Below are positions 8,199 to 15,200 of a stretch of DNA of 29,216 bases, one piece after another; the stretch's first letter is position 1, and each line of letters opens with the position of its first letter. The notes below the pieces were generated by a model that saw only the letters and a program-made list of their open reading frames with translations, made no database searches and was not told where the DNA came from. The stretch comes from Cloacibacillus sp. (GTDB lineage: Bacteria; Synergistota; Synergistia; Synergistales; Synergistaceae), in NCBI RefSeq assembly GCF_020860125.1, contig NZ_JAJBUX010000095.1, forward strand, positions 1-29,216, in the 5' to 3' direction. A program made the translations under genes and the position numbers.

Positions 8199-9053
8199 AT
8201 GAAGGACAGATCAAAATTTCCACTGCAAATATTCCTCGTGGCGCTGCTGTTGTTTTGCGCCGTATTCACAGGGGCGCCGGCCGGAGCCGCGCAGCTGCGC
8301 TATTACGCCGTCGACGTCGGGCAGGGGGACTGCTCGCTATTTATCCTTCCGAACGGGCAAAATATCGTGATCGACGCGGGTCCGGAGAAAAACGCAAAAC
8401 AGACGGTGCGGTATCTCAAATCCTGCGGCGTGAAAAAGGTGGACCTGCTTGTGGCGACGCACCCGCACGAGGACCACATCGGCGGTATGAAGGAGCTGCT
8501 TTCGGCCTTCCCGGTGGGCAAGGTGTGGGACTCCGGCTATAACCACGGCTCTCGCGTACAGCGCGACTTCTACCGCGCCGTCAAGGAGGGAAAGATCGCC
8601 TTCGGGCGGCCGAAGCGCGGCTTCTCGGAGAGCTTCGGCGACGTCAGAGTCGATGTGCTGGGCCCCGCGAAGCTGCTGAAAAATACCGACAGCGACGCCA
8701 ATAACAACGGCCTCGTTCTGCTCGTCACCTACGGCGATATCTCCTTCCTCATAACCGGCGACATGGAGAGAGAAGAACGCAGGACTTTGGAGCCGCTGCC
8801 GCAGGCCGTGGTGCTCAAGGCGGCGCATCACGGCAGCCGTAACGGCACGGACAGGAAGATGCTGCGCGATGTCTCCCCCGAGATAATCATTCTCAGCTAC
8901 GCGCGGGGCAACAGCTACGGACATCCGCACAAAGAGGTGGTCAAAGCCATCAGGGAGGCGGGAGTGCGCCGCTTCGACACCGCTGACGGCGCCGTCAAGC
9001 TGCGCACGAACGGCAAGAGCATCACATTTGAAAGAAAGAGGGTGGTCAAATGA
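8199..9053 (+). CDS. secreted ComEC-type metallo-beta-lactamase-fold hydrolase
   Basis: This 284-residue protein has a signal peptide at residues 1-30 (hydrophobic FLVALLLFCAVF, then AGA-AQL). The metal-binding motif THPHEDH gives His88, His90, Asp92 and His93. Further ligands are expected at LITGDMEREE (Asp) and KAAHHGSRNG (His). VDVGQGDC near residue 38 and SYGHPHKEVV near the C-terminus are typical of the domain found at the end of ComEC and in stand-alone ComEC-like hydrolases. It should act outside the inner membrane. The substrate is unknown; phosphodiester or nuclease activity is plausible for the family. Its stop codon overlaps the next start. Confidence 0.88.
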   Translation: MKDRSKFPLQIFLVALLLFCAVFTGAPAGAAQLRYYAVDVGQGDCSLFILPNGQNIVIDAGPEKNAKQTVRYLKSCGVKKVDLLVATHPHEDHIGGMKELLSAFPVGKVWDSGYNHGSRVQRDFYRAVKEGKIAFGRPKRGFSESFGDVRVDVLGPAKLLKNTDSDANNNGLVLLVTYGDISFLITGDMEREERRTLEPLPQAVVLKAAHHGSRNGTDRKMLRDVSPEIIILSYARGNSYGHPHKEVVKAIREAGVRRFDTADGAVKLRTNGKSITFERKRVVK

Positions 9054-9271
9054 GTGACGGTAAGAAGAGCCTGCTCTTCATCGACGCGGTGGCGGAGGGC
9101 ACGGCGCGGCTGCTGCCGGAGGACGGCCCCGCGTTCGAATTTCCCGCGGCGCTGCTGCCGGCGGGCGCGCGCGAGGGCTGCCTGGTGGAGATCACGGCGG
9201 TGCTGCGCCGCGAAAACGGCTGTCGGGAAGAGATCGACTCCCTGCTGGACGAACTCGGGGACAATCCCTGA
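9050..9271 (+). CDS. DUF3006 family small protein
   Basis: This is a 73-residue acidic protein opening MSDGKKSLLFIDAVAEGTARL. The FIDxxxEGxARLL start, the two-strand VEITAV core and the C-terminal RxEIDSLLDELF-like helix fit DUF3006. Family members are often encoded directly after an MBL-fold protein, as here. The start overlaps the upstream stop (ATGA at 9050-9053), which implies translational coupling. Molecular function is unknown. Confidence 0.8.
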   Translation: MSDGKKSLLFIDAVAEGTARLLPEDGPAFEFPAALLPAGAREGCLVEITAVLRRENGCREEIDSLLDELGDNP

Positions 9272-9278
9272 GAGGCGA

Positions 9279-9307
9279 TAGACAACTGCGGGCTCTGTTA
9301 GTACAAT
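9279..9307 (+). promoter_or_regulatory. promoter of gpt
   Basis: TAGACA (9279-9284), a 17-bp spacer and TACAAT (9302-9307) lie 43 bp before the gpt start, with one mismatch in each hexamer. This separates gpt from the MBL-DUF3006 pair. Confidence 0.7.
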
Positions 9308-9349
9308 TAAAAATGGTTTTTATCCGAATTCATGAAAAGGGGAATATAA

Positions 9350-9856
9350 ATGGCCGGAACCACCGCAAGATATCACAAGAATTATCCCGTGTCGTGGGAA
9401 CAGGTACAGAGGGACTGCCGTGCCCTTGCCTGGAAGCTGCTTGACATCCGCTCCGACTGGAGCCGTCTCATAACCGTGGCGCGCGGAGGGCTGGTCCCCG
9501 CGGCGATCATCGCGCGCGAGCTCAACATTCGCCTGGTGGACACCATCTGCATATCGAGCTACACGATGCGCGACCAGTCGGCGGCCAACATCCTCAAGCG
9601 ACCCGACCTCGCGGGGGTCGACAATACCTGGCTGATAGTCGACGACCTCGTGGACACCGGCAAAACGGCGAAGATCGTCCGCGCCATGTTCGGCCCCGCC
9701 CATTTCGCCACCGTCTACGCGAAGCCCGAGGGACGCCCGATGGTCGACACCTTCGTCACCGAGGTCAGCCAGGATACCTGGGTGCTCTTCCCCTGGGATA
9801 CCGCGCCGACTACAGCCTTCATCCCGCCAATCGTCGATATGGAGCTGGAGAAATAA
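9350..9856 (+). CDS. gpt: xanthine-guanine phosphoribosyltransferase
   Basis: This 168-residue protein is very close in pattern to E. coli Gpt as I remember it: VSWEQVQRDCRALAWKL, VARGGLVPAAIIARELNIR, VDTICISSY, the PRPP-binding loop LIVDDLVDTGKT at residues 95-106, and AKPEGRPMVDTFV with QDTWVLFPWD at the end. It converts guanine or xanthine plus PRPP to the nucleotide in the cytoplasm (purine salvage). AAGGGG precedes the ATG. A monocistronic unit is likely, because its own promoter lies at 9279-9307. Confidence 0.92.
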   Translation: MAGTTARYHKNYPVSWEQVQRDCRALAWKLLDIRSDWSRLITVARGGLVPAAIIARELNIRLVDTICISSYTMRDQSAANILKRPDLAGVDNTWLIVDDLVDTGKTAKIVRAMFGPAHFATVYAKPEGRPMVDTFVTEVSQDTWVLFPWDTAPTTAFIPPIVDMELEK

Positions 9857-10020
9857 GGACGGTCCGATAGACAAATAGAGATTCAACCCAAAGAAAAAAC
9901 GTTCTGGCGTCCGCGCCGTTAGCCCGTATGGCGGCGGCCCCGCTGCGGCTTCCCGTTAAAACACCGGCGAATGTCCAACGCGCCTGAGCGTCCAATAATA
10001 TTCTCGTTATAAAAAATACT
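9857..10020. other. intergenic region between gpt and the cupin gene
   Basis: The two genes converge here. I see no reading frame with a ribosome-binding site and no clear hairpin before the terminator at 10021-10053. Confidence 0.5.
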
Positions 10021-10053
10021 ACGCCGCGGCCTTCGTAAAAAGGACCGCGGCGT
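10021..10053 (-). terminator. intrinsic terminator of the cupin gene
   Basis: A 9-bp stem (ACGCCGCGG / CCGCGGCGT) is extended by a CCTT/AAGG pairing with one bulge. On the minus strand it is followed by AGTATTTTTTATAA. The plus-strand side has no continuous U-run, so it mainly stops the cupin transcript but may also end gpt. Confidence 0.8.
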
Positions 10054-10096
10054 TGCATTTATCATTTATCCGCCGAAAACCGGCGGTCTGCCTAAG

Positions 10097-10528
10097 CTAT
10101 TCAGCCTCTTCCTTACGTTTCGCGCGCTCGGCACGCATCGAGAATTTCTTGGCGTGCGGGTCGCCGCGCGTGGGGACGATGCAGAAAAACTCAAGAGGTA
10201 CGTCGCTGTCGTTCTTATATTCGTGGACAAGACCTCCGGGAACGCGCGTCCAGTAACCGGTCTTCATGAGATATGGGACACGTTTGCCCGGCTCCTCCTC
10301 GACCTCCACGACGCCGTCGCCGGAGAGCGTGAACATCAGGTGGTCCCATTCATGTTCGTGCGCGGGAATACCCCTGTGCGCCGGCAGGATGAAATGGCGC
10401 ATGACATAATCGTCCCAGCAGTTCTCAGGGCCGTATATCGTCCTCTTCTCTATCTCCGGCGCAAGCGCCGAGGCGTTCTGCAGCGGAAGCTCGTATATCG
10501 AACCATAATTTTTCTCTTTTTCGCTCAT
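10097..10528 (-). CDS. small cupin-domain protein
   Basis: This 143-residue single-domain cupin has metal-ligand-type residues in the first cupin motif, PAHEHEWDH (His57, His59, His63). The second motif has GGLVHEYKN (His102). GGAGGGG lies 8 nt before the chosen ATG; a version 6 residues longer lacks this. The highly charged C-terminus (RAERAKRKEEAE) is outside the barrel. No reaction can be assigned. Small cupins of this type bind a metal and act on small ligands or as sensors. It lies downstream of the Mo hydroxylase on the same strand, but a hairpin at 10635-10660 separates the two. Confidence 0.75.
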   Translation of the reverse strand: MSEKEKNYGSIYELPLQNASALAPEIEKRTIYGPENCWDDYVMRHFILPAHRGIPAHEHEWDHLMFTLSGDGVVEVEEEPGKRVPYLMKTGYWTRVPGGLVHEYKNDSDVPLEFFCIVPTRGDPHAKKFSMRAERAKRKEEAE

Positions 10529-10634
10529 AATATCCCCTCCACACAAATAAACTGATGATACCGTTACTGCAACAGTCTAGCATAAATCGACCGAAGCCTG
10601 TACTCCGAACCGTAAAAATCTTATTACTAAAAGA

Positions 10635-10660
10635 CCGGCACAGAAAAATCTCCATGCCGG
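10635..10660 (-). terminator. terminator after the Mo hydroxylase gene
   Basis: CCGGCA/TGCCGG arms (10635-10640, 10655-10660) with a short inner AGA/TCT pairing are followed on the minus strand by TCTTTTAG. They lie 64 nt after the hydroxylase stop codon. Confidence 0.5.
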
Positions 10661-10723
10661 CCTCTCTGAGTCATTCGTTACACATGCGGGAGAAGGCCTC
10701 CCACGCGCGTGAAGCGCTCTATC

Positions 10724-13567
10724 CTACTTCTTAAGCTCCGCGAGTCTAGCCTTGATCTTATCCGGGGTCGCGGGGATAGCCTTGATACGGACGCCGCAGG
10801 CATTGTGGATAGCGTTGCAGACCGCGATATGCGGCGCGGATAGCGGCATTTCGCCGGTTCCCGAAGCTCCGAAGGGGCCAAGAGGACGTGGTGTCTCTAC
10901 ATGGACCAGTTCGAGTTCATCGGGGATATCCTTGATGTAGGGCAGACCCATGACGATGAAGTTGTTGTACTTATTCTCGTCAAGGAAGTCTTCCGTGAGG
11001 GCAAGTCCGATACCCTGCGCGATACCGCCGTACTGCTGTCCGTCGACTACGAGGTAGTTGTTGATGACTCCTACGTCTCCGACAAGCACGAACTTTTCAC
11101 AGTGGGCCTTGCAGGTCTTCATATCGATGGAGACCATCGCGAGGTTGACGGCGAACATATGGAAGCCGAAGGGTTTACCCAGCCCGGTATCCTTATCGTT
11201 GCCCGAGCAGACCTCGGTTGAGCCGTCGGCGTGCAGTACCATCGCCTGCGTGTAACCCTCGTAGAACACGGGGATATTCTCGGCGATCATCTCGTCGTAG
11301 GTGCGGTACGTGCCGTCTTCCCTGCGCATCGCGTCAAGGAGCTTCTTGCAGCTGTCGACGATCGCGTTGCCGACCATGACCTGTGAGCGGCTGGCGGCGG
11401 CGGCGCCGCTGTTCGGAGCCTTCGCGGTGTCTGAGAGGACGAGCTTGATCTGCTCGGGAGCAAGTCCCAGCGGCTTCAGCGCCTCATGCGCCGTACCCAC
11501 ACAGCCGATATCTGCACCCTGTCCGTGGTCTTCCCAGGTGTTGTAGAGGATGACGCCGTCCTTCGTAAGCTCGATGTTGCTGGCCGCTTCGTCGGCGCCG
11601 TCGTCGTTTGAGTTGTAGATACCGATCGATACGCCTACGCCGTACTTCTTTTCATCCGTTGAGAGCTCCGCCGCCTTCTTCTTCATCTCTTCGTAGTAGG
11701 GGCGGGCCTTCTTCATCATCTCGGGAAGCGGGAATACTTCGGGCGCGTATCCCGAGGGGAACTGTCCGCGCGGATTCTCCGTAAACGGCTCCCACTCGAG
11801 GAGGTTCATCTCACGGAAGTCGAAGGGATCGATGCCGCACTTGTTGGCGAGCATGTCCATCGCCGTCTCGCAGCCCCAGTATGTCTGCGGTGCGCCGTAG
11901 GCGCGGAAGGCCGCGCTCCAGCGGTGGTTGCTCCAGCAGGTATAGCCGGTGGCGCGCATATTCTCATACGCGTAGGGCGAGAAGAAGAACTGTCCGCCCT
12001 TGTTCGTAAGGTCGTTGGCCGATTCGCTGAAGGGGCCGTGATCGACCCACCAGGTCTGCTCCGCTCCGACGAGCTTGCCGCTCTTGTCGGCGCCGACGCG
12101 GATGTGCATAAGGAACGGAGAACGCTTCGGTGTGCGGATATTATGCTCCTTCATGTTTATGCGCATGTAGACGGGACGTCCGCAGGCGATAAGGGCGATC
12201 GCGAGATAGGGTTCGTTGGTCGGGGCGACCTTATAACCGAAGGAGGCGCCCATGTTGTTCTGTATGACGCGGATCTTCGAGGGAGCCACGCCGATGCCGC
12301 GCGCGATCATCATCTGATGGCGGTAGACACAGACCGACTTTGAGGCGATCGTCAGTTTGCCCTCTTCGTCGTAGTAGGCATATCCGCAGTCGGGCTCGAG
12401 CACCATATGGGGCTGGCGTGAGCTGAGGAATTCGTCGTCAACGACATATTCGGCTTTGTCGAGATCATTCTTGGGATCGTCGCCCTTTGTGAATACGCGT
12501 TTGTTCCAGGCGTTGGGCATGCCATCGTAGCCTTCGATATCATCGTAGACCTTTATCGCGTCGGGAGCCATCGCCTGATAGATGTCGATGAGCTCGGGAA
12601 GCTGTTCATAGTCAACCTTGATCTTGGCGGCAGCTTCGCGGGCGTGGGCCTCCGTATCGGCGCAGACTATCGCGGCGACGTCGCCCCACTGGCGGATCTT
12701 GTCTCCCTCTTCGACCATGATGCGGCGCTCCCAGCCGTCCGTGAGGGCGGAGGCGCAGCCGACCTGGCCGCGGATACGGTTCGTACCCTTGACGTCTTTG
12801 TAGGTGACTACCTTGAATACGCCGGGCATCTTCTCGGCTTCGCTGACGTCGATCTTATTGACCTTCGCGTGGCGCACGCCTTCGACAGAATAGGGATAGG
12901 CGAAGAGGAACTCTTCGGGCAGCTTCAGACGGTCGTCATCGCCGAAATCCCAAAGGCCGGTCGCCTTGTAGACCGCGTTCGGACGCGGATAATCGGTGTT
13001 CCATACGGAATCTCCCGGCTTGTACATCTTCGCGAGGTCGCCGATCTTCTCTTCTCCGCGGATGATGGCGGCGGCCTTCATGACGGCGTCGACTATCTGC
13101 TTGTAGCCGGTGCAGCGGCAGGCCATCCAGTTCTTGCCGAACCACTCGCGAACCTCTTCGCGCGTCGGGTTCGGGTTCTGGTCGAGAAGAGCCTTACCGC
13201 AGGTAATGAATCCGGGGGTGCAGAAACCGCACTGGATAGCGCCGCAGACGATCATCGCCCACTGCAGGGCGTGGAGATTGTCGGGGGTGCCTATTCCCTC
13301 GATCGTCGTGATCTGCGAGAATTCGGGAACGTTCTTCCAGCGGGTGATACAGGCGCGGACCACCTTGCCGTTGAGTATTACGTTGCAGACGCCGCACTGA
13401 CCGCAGTCGCAGCCCCGTTTTGTGCCCGTCATCTTCAGCTGGTCGCGAAGAACGGTGAGAAGCGTGACCTCGGGTTTGCCAATTACGCGCCTCGGTACGC
13501 CGTTGATGGTAAGATTCTTGACATGATAGCTTGACTGGACCTGTGCCTCTGTCATTTCCTTTGCCAT
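10724..13567 (-). CDS. single-chain molybdenum hydroxylase (aldehyde oxidoreductase-like)
   Basis: This 947-residue protein belongs to the xanthine oxidase family. The N-terminal ferredoxin-like [2Fe-2S] domain has Cys53, Cys58, Cys61 and Cys73. The helical [2Fe-2S] domain has Cys113, Cys116, Cys150 and Cys152 (QCGFCTPG, CRCTGY). The molybdopterin-binding region follows directly, with no FAD domain between. The active-site Glu is about residue 906 in GASGTGEMPLS. This order and length match the Desulfovibrio Mop aldehyde oxidoreductase (about 907 residues). Electrons would leave through an external acceptor. The substrate is unknown: aldehyde, purine or N-heterocycle. GAGAGAGGAG precedes the chosen ATG. 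An extra 59 residues upstream would read through the structured leader and have no ribosome-binding site. No maturation genes are adjacent. Confidence 0.88.
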   Translation of the reverse strand: MAKEMTEAQVQSSYHVKNLTINGVPRRVIGKPEVTLLTVLRDQLKMTGTKRGCDCGQCGVCNVILNGKVVRACITRWKNVPEFSQITTIEGIGTPDNLHALQWAMIVCGAIQCGFCTPGFITCGKALLDQNPNPTREEVREWFGKNWMACRCTGYKQIVDAVMKAAAIIRGEEKIGDLAKMYKPGDSVWNTDYPRPNAVYKATGLWDFGDDDRLKLPEEFLFAYPYSVEGVRHAKVNKIDVSEAEKMPGVFKVVTYKDVKGTNRIRGQVGCASALTDGWERRIMVEEGDKIRQWGDVAAIVCADTEAHAREAAAKIKVDYEQLPELIDIYQAMAPDAIKVYDDIEGYDGMPNAWNKRVFTKGDDPKNDLDKAEYVVDDEFLSSRQPHMVLEPDCGYAYYDEEGKLTIASKSVCVYRHQMMIARGIGVAPSKIRVIQNNMGASFGYKVAPTNEPYLAIALIACGRPVYMRINMKEHNIRTPKRSPFLMHIRVGADKSGKLVGAEQTWWVDHGPFSESANDLTNKGGQFFFSPYAYENMRATGYTCWSNHRWSAAFRAYGAPQTYWGCETAMDMLANKCGIDPFDFREMNLLEWEPFTENPRGQFPSGYAPEVFPLPEMMKKARPYYEEMKKKAAELSTDEKKYGVGVSIGIYNSNDDGADEAASNIELTKDGVILYNTWEDHGQGADIGCVGTAHEALKPLGLAPEQIKLVLSDTAKAPNSGAAAASRSQVMVGNAIVDSCKKLLDAMRREDGTYRTYDEMIAENIPVFYEGYTQAMVLHADGSTEVCSGNDKDTGLGKPFGFHMFAVNLAMVSIDMKTCKAHCEKFVLVGDVGVINNYLVVDGQQYGGIAQGIGLALTEDFLDENKYNNFIVMGLPYIKDIPDELELVHVETPRPLGPFGASGTGEMPLSAPHIAVCNAIHNACGVRIKAIPATPDKIKARLAELKK

Positions 13568-13715
13568 TGAAAATCTCCTCTCTCGAAATGAATTTTTCCA
13601 TATCCCATGCCATGCCATGCGGGAGCTCTGGAAATAAATAAGAAACCTTGACTGCATTTTCATCGAAAAGAGGAAGCGGTGTACATCGCCCGTTAACGCG
13701 GCAAATATATCCTTA

Positions 13716-13812
13716 CCCCTTTCCAATTCGGATGCTCTGCGCATCCCGGGAGGCTTCGCGGTTTCCCGAAAAAGCCCTTGGAGCCTTTCGGCTCACTGGT
13801 CGCATCTCCATA
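13716..13812 (-). ncRNA. candidate Moco-type riboswitch in the hydroxylase leader
   Basis: On the minus strand the order is: TATGGAG (13812-13806); GACCA (13801-13797); a GAGCC-GAAA-GGCTC hairpin (13794-13781); GGGCTT pairing AAGCCT (13777-13772 with 13756-13751) around a CGG-GAAA-CCG tip (13768-13759); GCCTCCC; a GGATGC/GCATCC hairpin (13746-13730); then TTGGAAAGGGG (13726-13716). Two GAAA tetraloops, the GCCTCCC block and the GGAAAGG tail resemble the molybdenum-cofactor RNA motif as I recall it. A Mo enzyme gene follows. Downstream, TCCTCTTTT (13674-13666) can pair nine bases with the ribosome-binding site at 13584-13576. Its CTCTTTTC can instead pair with the aptamer tail, a possible translation switch (inference). 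Confidence 0.6.
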
Positions 13813-13842
13813 GCGTTATTGCGTTAGGAAATGAAACTCGGG

Positions 13843-13861
13843 GTTGCAACTAAGTTGCAAC
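13843..13861. repeat. tandem 8-bp palindromes (operator-like)
   Basis: Two copies of the perfect palindrome GTTGCAAC lie 11 bp apart centre to centre, separated by TAA, so they sit on the same face of the helix. They overlap the -35 of the plus-strand promoter at 13855-13883 and the early transcribed region of the minus-strand promoter at 13885-13913. A paired repressor site is the simplest reading. Confidence 0.5.
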
Positions 13862-13883
13862 TATTGTCTAAACTTTCTATACA
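13855..13883 (+). promoter_or_regulatory. possible promoter of a plus-strand transcript
   Basis: TTGCAA (13855-13860), a 17-bp spacer and TATACA (13878-13883) face right, away from any annotated gene. A good plus-strand terminator lies at 14279-14304. Confidence 0.4.
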
Positions 13884-13884
13884 A

Positions 13885-13913
13885 ATCATACAAAAGTACA
13901 CAATAATGAGCAA
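13885..13913 (-). promoter_or_regulatory. probable promoter of the Mo hydroxylase gene
   Basis: On the minus strand TTGCTC (13908-13913), a 17-bp spacer and TATGAT (13885-13890) are present. The transcript would begin near 13878 and carry a leader of about 310 nt containing the structured element at 13716-13812. Confidence 0.45.
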
Positions 13914-14005
13914 TATTTAGGTAGAATATGAGACGTTATGCGCTATTTTGATTAATTTATGGATAATAAAATTTTTTCACAAGTAAGTTGCGAAAAGGCA
14001 AGAAA

Positions 14006-14083
14006 ATGAACCGTCATCTGGCAAAAGTACAAAATTATCGGTTCACCGTCGTGAAACCACGATATTTGACCGCTGTCGATTAG
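14006..14083 (+). CDS. possible 25-residue small protein
   Basis: An ATG preceded by AAAAGG (7-nt spacing) opens a basic 25-residue frame starting MNRHLAKVQNYRF and ending TAVD. It closes with three in-frame stop codons in a row (TAG TGA TAA). It lies inside the candidate plus-strand transcript 13884-14304. I recognise no family and it may be chance. Confidence 0.2.
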   Translation: MNRHLAKVQNYRFTVVKPRYLTAVD

Positions 14084-14278
14084 TGATAATATCGCGCAAC
14101 TTTCCCTTCAAAAAATATCTTCCTTATTTAAAGTATAAACGTTTCCGCACAGGCAGATTTTACCCCCCGAAGTATCTGCAGACGGGCCGTCGTAGAAAAA
14201 TCTATCTACAACTATTAAACGCTGCCTGGGGTTATGGGCGGCGCAGCGGAGCGTCCGTCTTTTTGCGCCGACATAAAT

Positions 14279-14304
14279 AACAGTGCGCGGCGGCGCTGTT
14301 TTTT
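14279..14304 (+). terminator. orphan plus-strand intrinsic terminator
   Basis: An 8-bp stem (AACAGTGC with GCGCTGTT, one G-U pair) and a GCGGCG loop are followed by TTTTTT (14299-14304). No annotated plus-strand gene precedes it; the nearest genes on both sides run minus. It implies an unannotated plus-strand transcript from about 13884 or 14090. Confidence 0.65.
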
Positions 14305-14331
14305 ACAAGCTGTTTTTAGGGATTTATCTAT

Positions 14332-14361
14332 AAAAAAACAAAAGAGGGGAGCACATTCCCC
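14332..14361 (-). terminator. terminator of the response-regulator gene
   Basis: On the minus strand GGGGA-ATGTGC-TCCCC (14361-14346) is followed by TCTTTTGTTTTTTTA, 46 nt after the stop codon. It faces the plus-strand terminator at 14279-14304. Confidence 0.75.
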
Positions 14362-14406
14362 CCTTCTATCTTTGTTATGTTTTTTTATTTAAATCTGAAT
14401 CGGGCG

Positions 14407-15102
14407 CTACAGCAGCGCCATGCGGTAACGTTTCTCGGGACGGCCCACGCGGCGGTAGGCGTACTCGACGACGACACGTTCGCTCATGGTAAGGAACTCG
14501 AGGTAGCGGCGCGCGGTGGAGCGGGAGATGCCGAGATGCTCCCCGACCTCCTGCGCGGAGAAGGTCTCCTCGTTGCTCTTGAGAAATGATTCGATGTCGT
14601 TGAGACACTTGAGCTGGAGTCCTTTGGGGATCGAACGGTTGTTGGCCCACGACGGGTCGTGGCTCTTCATCGAGACGAGGGCGTCCAAGTCCTCCTGCTG
14701 CCACGGGTGCGTCCTGCCGGTTAGCGAATGGTGGTATATCTGGTAGTTTTTCAGCGCGGCGCGCAGGCAGTCGAAGGAAAAAGGCTTAACGAGAAATTCA
14801 AAGACGCCGGCACAGAGCGCCTTGCGCACAAGCTCGGGATTCTCGCCCGAGGAGACTACGATGTAGTCGGTGCGCGAGAAGGATTTACGAAGGTCGTCCA
14901 ACCCTTCAGTCGCGCTGAAATCTCTGAGGAATAGGTCGAGCAGCACCAGGTCAACGTCGATGCAGCGCATCGCCTCAAACATCTGCGGCCCCGTGGAGAC
15001 GCACTTTAGCAGAGTAAAAGCGCTGTCGTTGATGATGATATCGGAATAAAGTTTTTGAAGAAGTGGATCTGACTCTGCGATCAGGACTTTCAGGCTGCGC
15101 AT
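14407..15102 (-). CDS. CitB/DcuR-type response regulator
   Basis: This 231-residue protein has a receiver domain at residues 1 to about 120: phospho-acceptor Asp56 in VDLVLLDLF, Ser84 and Lys106 in VKPF, and an acidic pocket at SD (11-12), which is less acidic than usual. The C-terminal part has LQLKCLNDIESFL, the helix-turn-helix FSAQEVGEHLGISRSTARRYLEFL, and YRRVGRPEKRYRM. This is the CitB/DctR/MalR layout. Such regulators usually pair with a CitA/DcuS-like membrane kinase for di- or tricarboxylates, and no kinase gene is in this window. AGAGG precedes the chosen ATG. A 67-residue upstream extension would cover the structured leader and is rejected. Confidence 0.88.
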   Translation of the reverse strand: MRSLKVLIAESDPLLQKLYSDIIINDSAFTLLKCVSTGPQMFEAMRCIDVDLVLLDLFLRDFSATEGLDDLRKSFSRTDYIVVSSGENPELVRKALCAGVFEFLVKPFSFDCLRAALKNYQIYHHSLTGRTHPWQQEDLDALVSMKSHDPSWANNRSIPKGLQLKCLNDIESFLKSNEETFSAQEVGEHLGISRSTARRYLEFLTMSERVVVEYAYRRVGRPEKRYRMALL

Positions 15103-15146
15103 TTTAACCTCTTCCTCCTCTCTAATCTCGTAGATTCGGTGCTCCG

Positions 15147-15200
15147 CAAAAAGATTAGGAAAAGGCCACCGCACAGGCCCGCGCCTGTGGTCTCTTTTCC
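15147..15200 (-). terminator. leader terminator (attenuator) before the response regulator
   Basis: On the minus strand GGAAAAG (15200-15194) pairs with CTTTTCC (15164-15158). Inside it, CACAGGC-GCGG-GCCTGTG (15189-15172) forms a perfect 7-bp stem. TAATCTTTTT (to 15147) follows. This terminator-like hairpin lies inside the 5' leader, 45 nt before the start codon, and overlaps the GGAAAGGGG tail of the element at 15191-15257. Readthrough control is therefore likely (inference). Confidence 0.6.

Noticed and set aside
12644..13534. 296-residue plus-strand frame over the hydroxylase
   Set aside because: It is a shadow of the [2Fe-2S] domains and following region on the other strand, with no ribosome-binding site.
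13568..13744. 59-residue N-terminal extension of the Mo hydroxylase
   Set aside because: The start lies inside a leader hairpin without a ribosome-binding site, while a strong site precedes the ATG at 13567.
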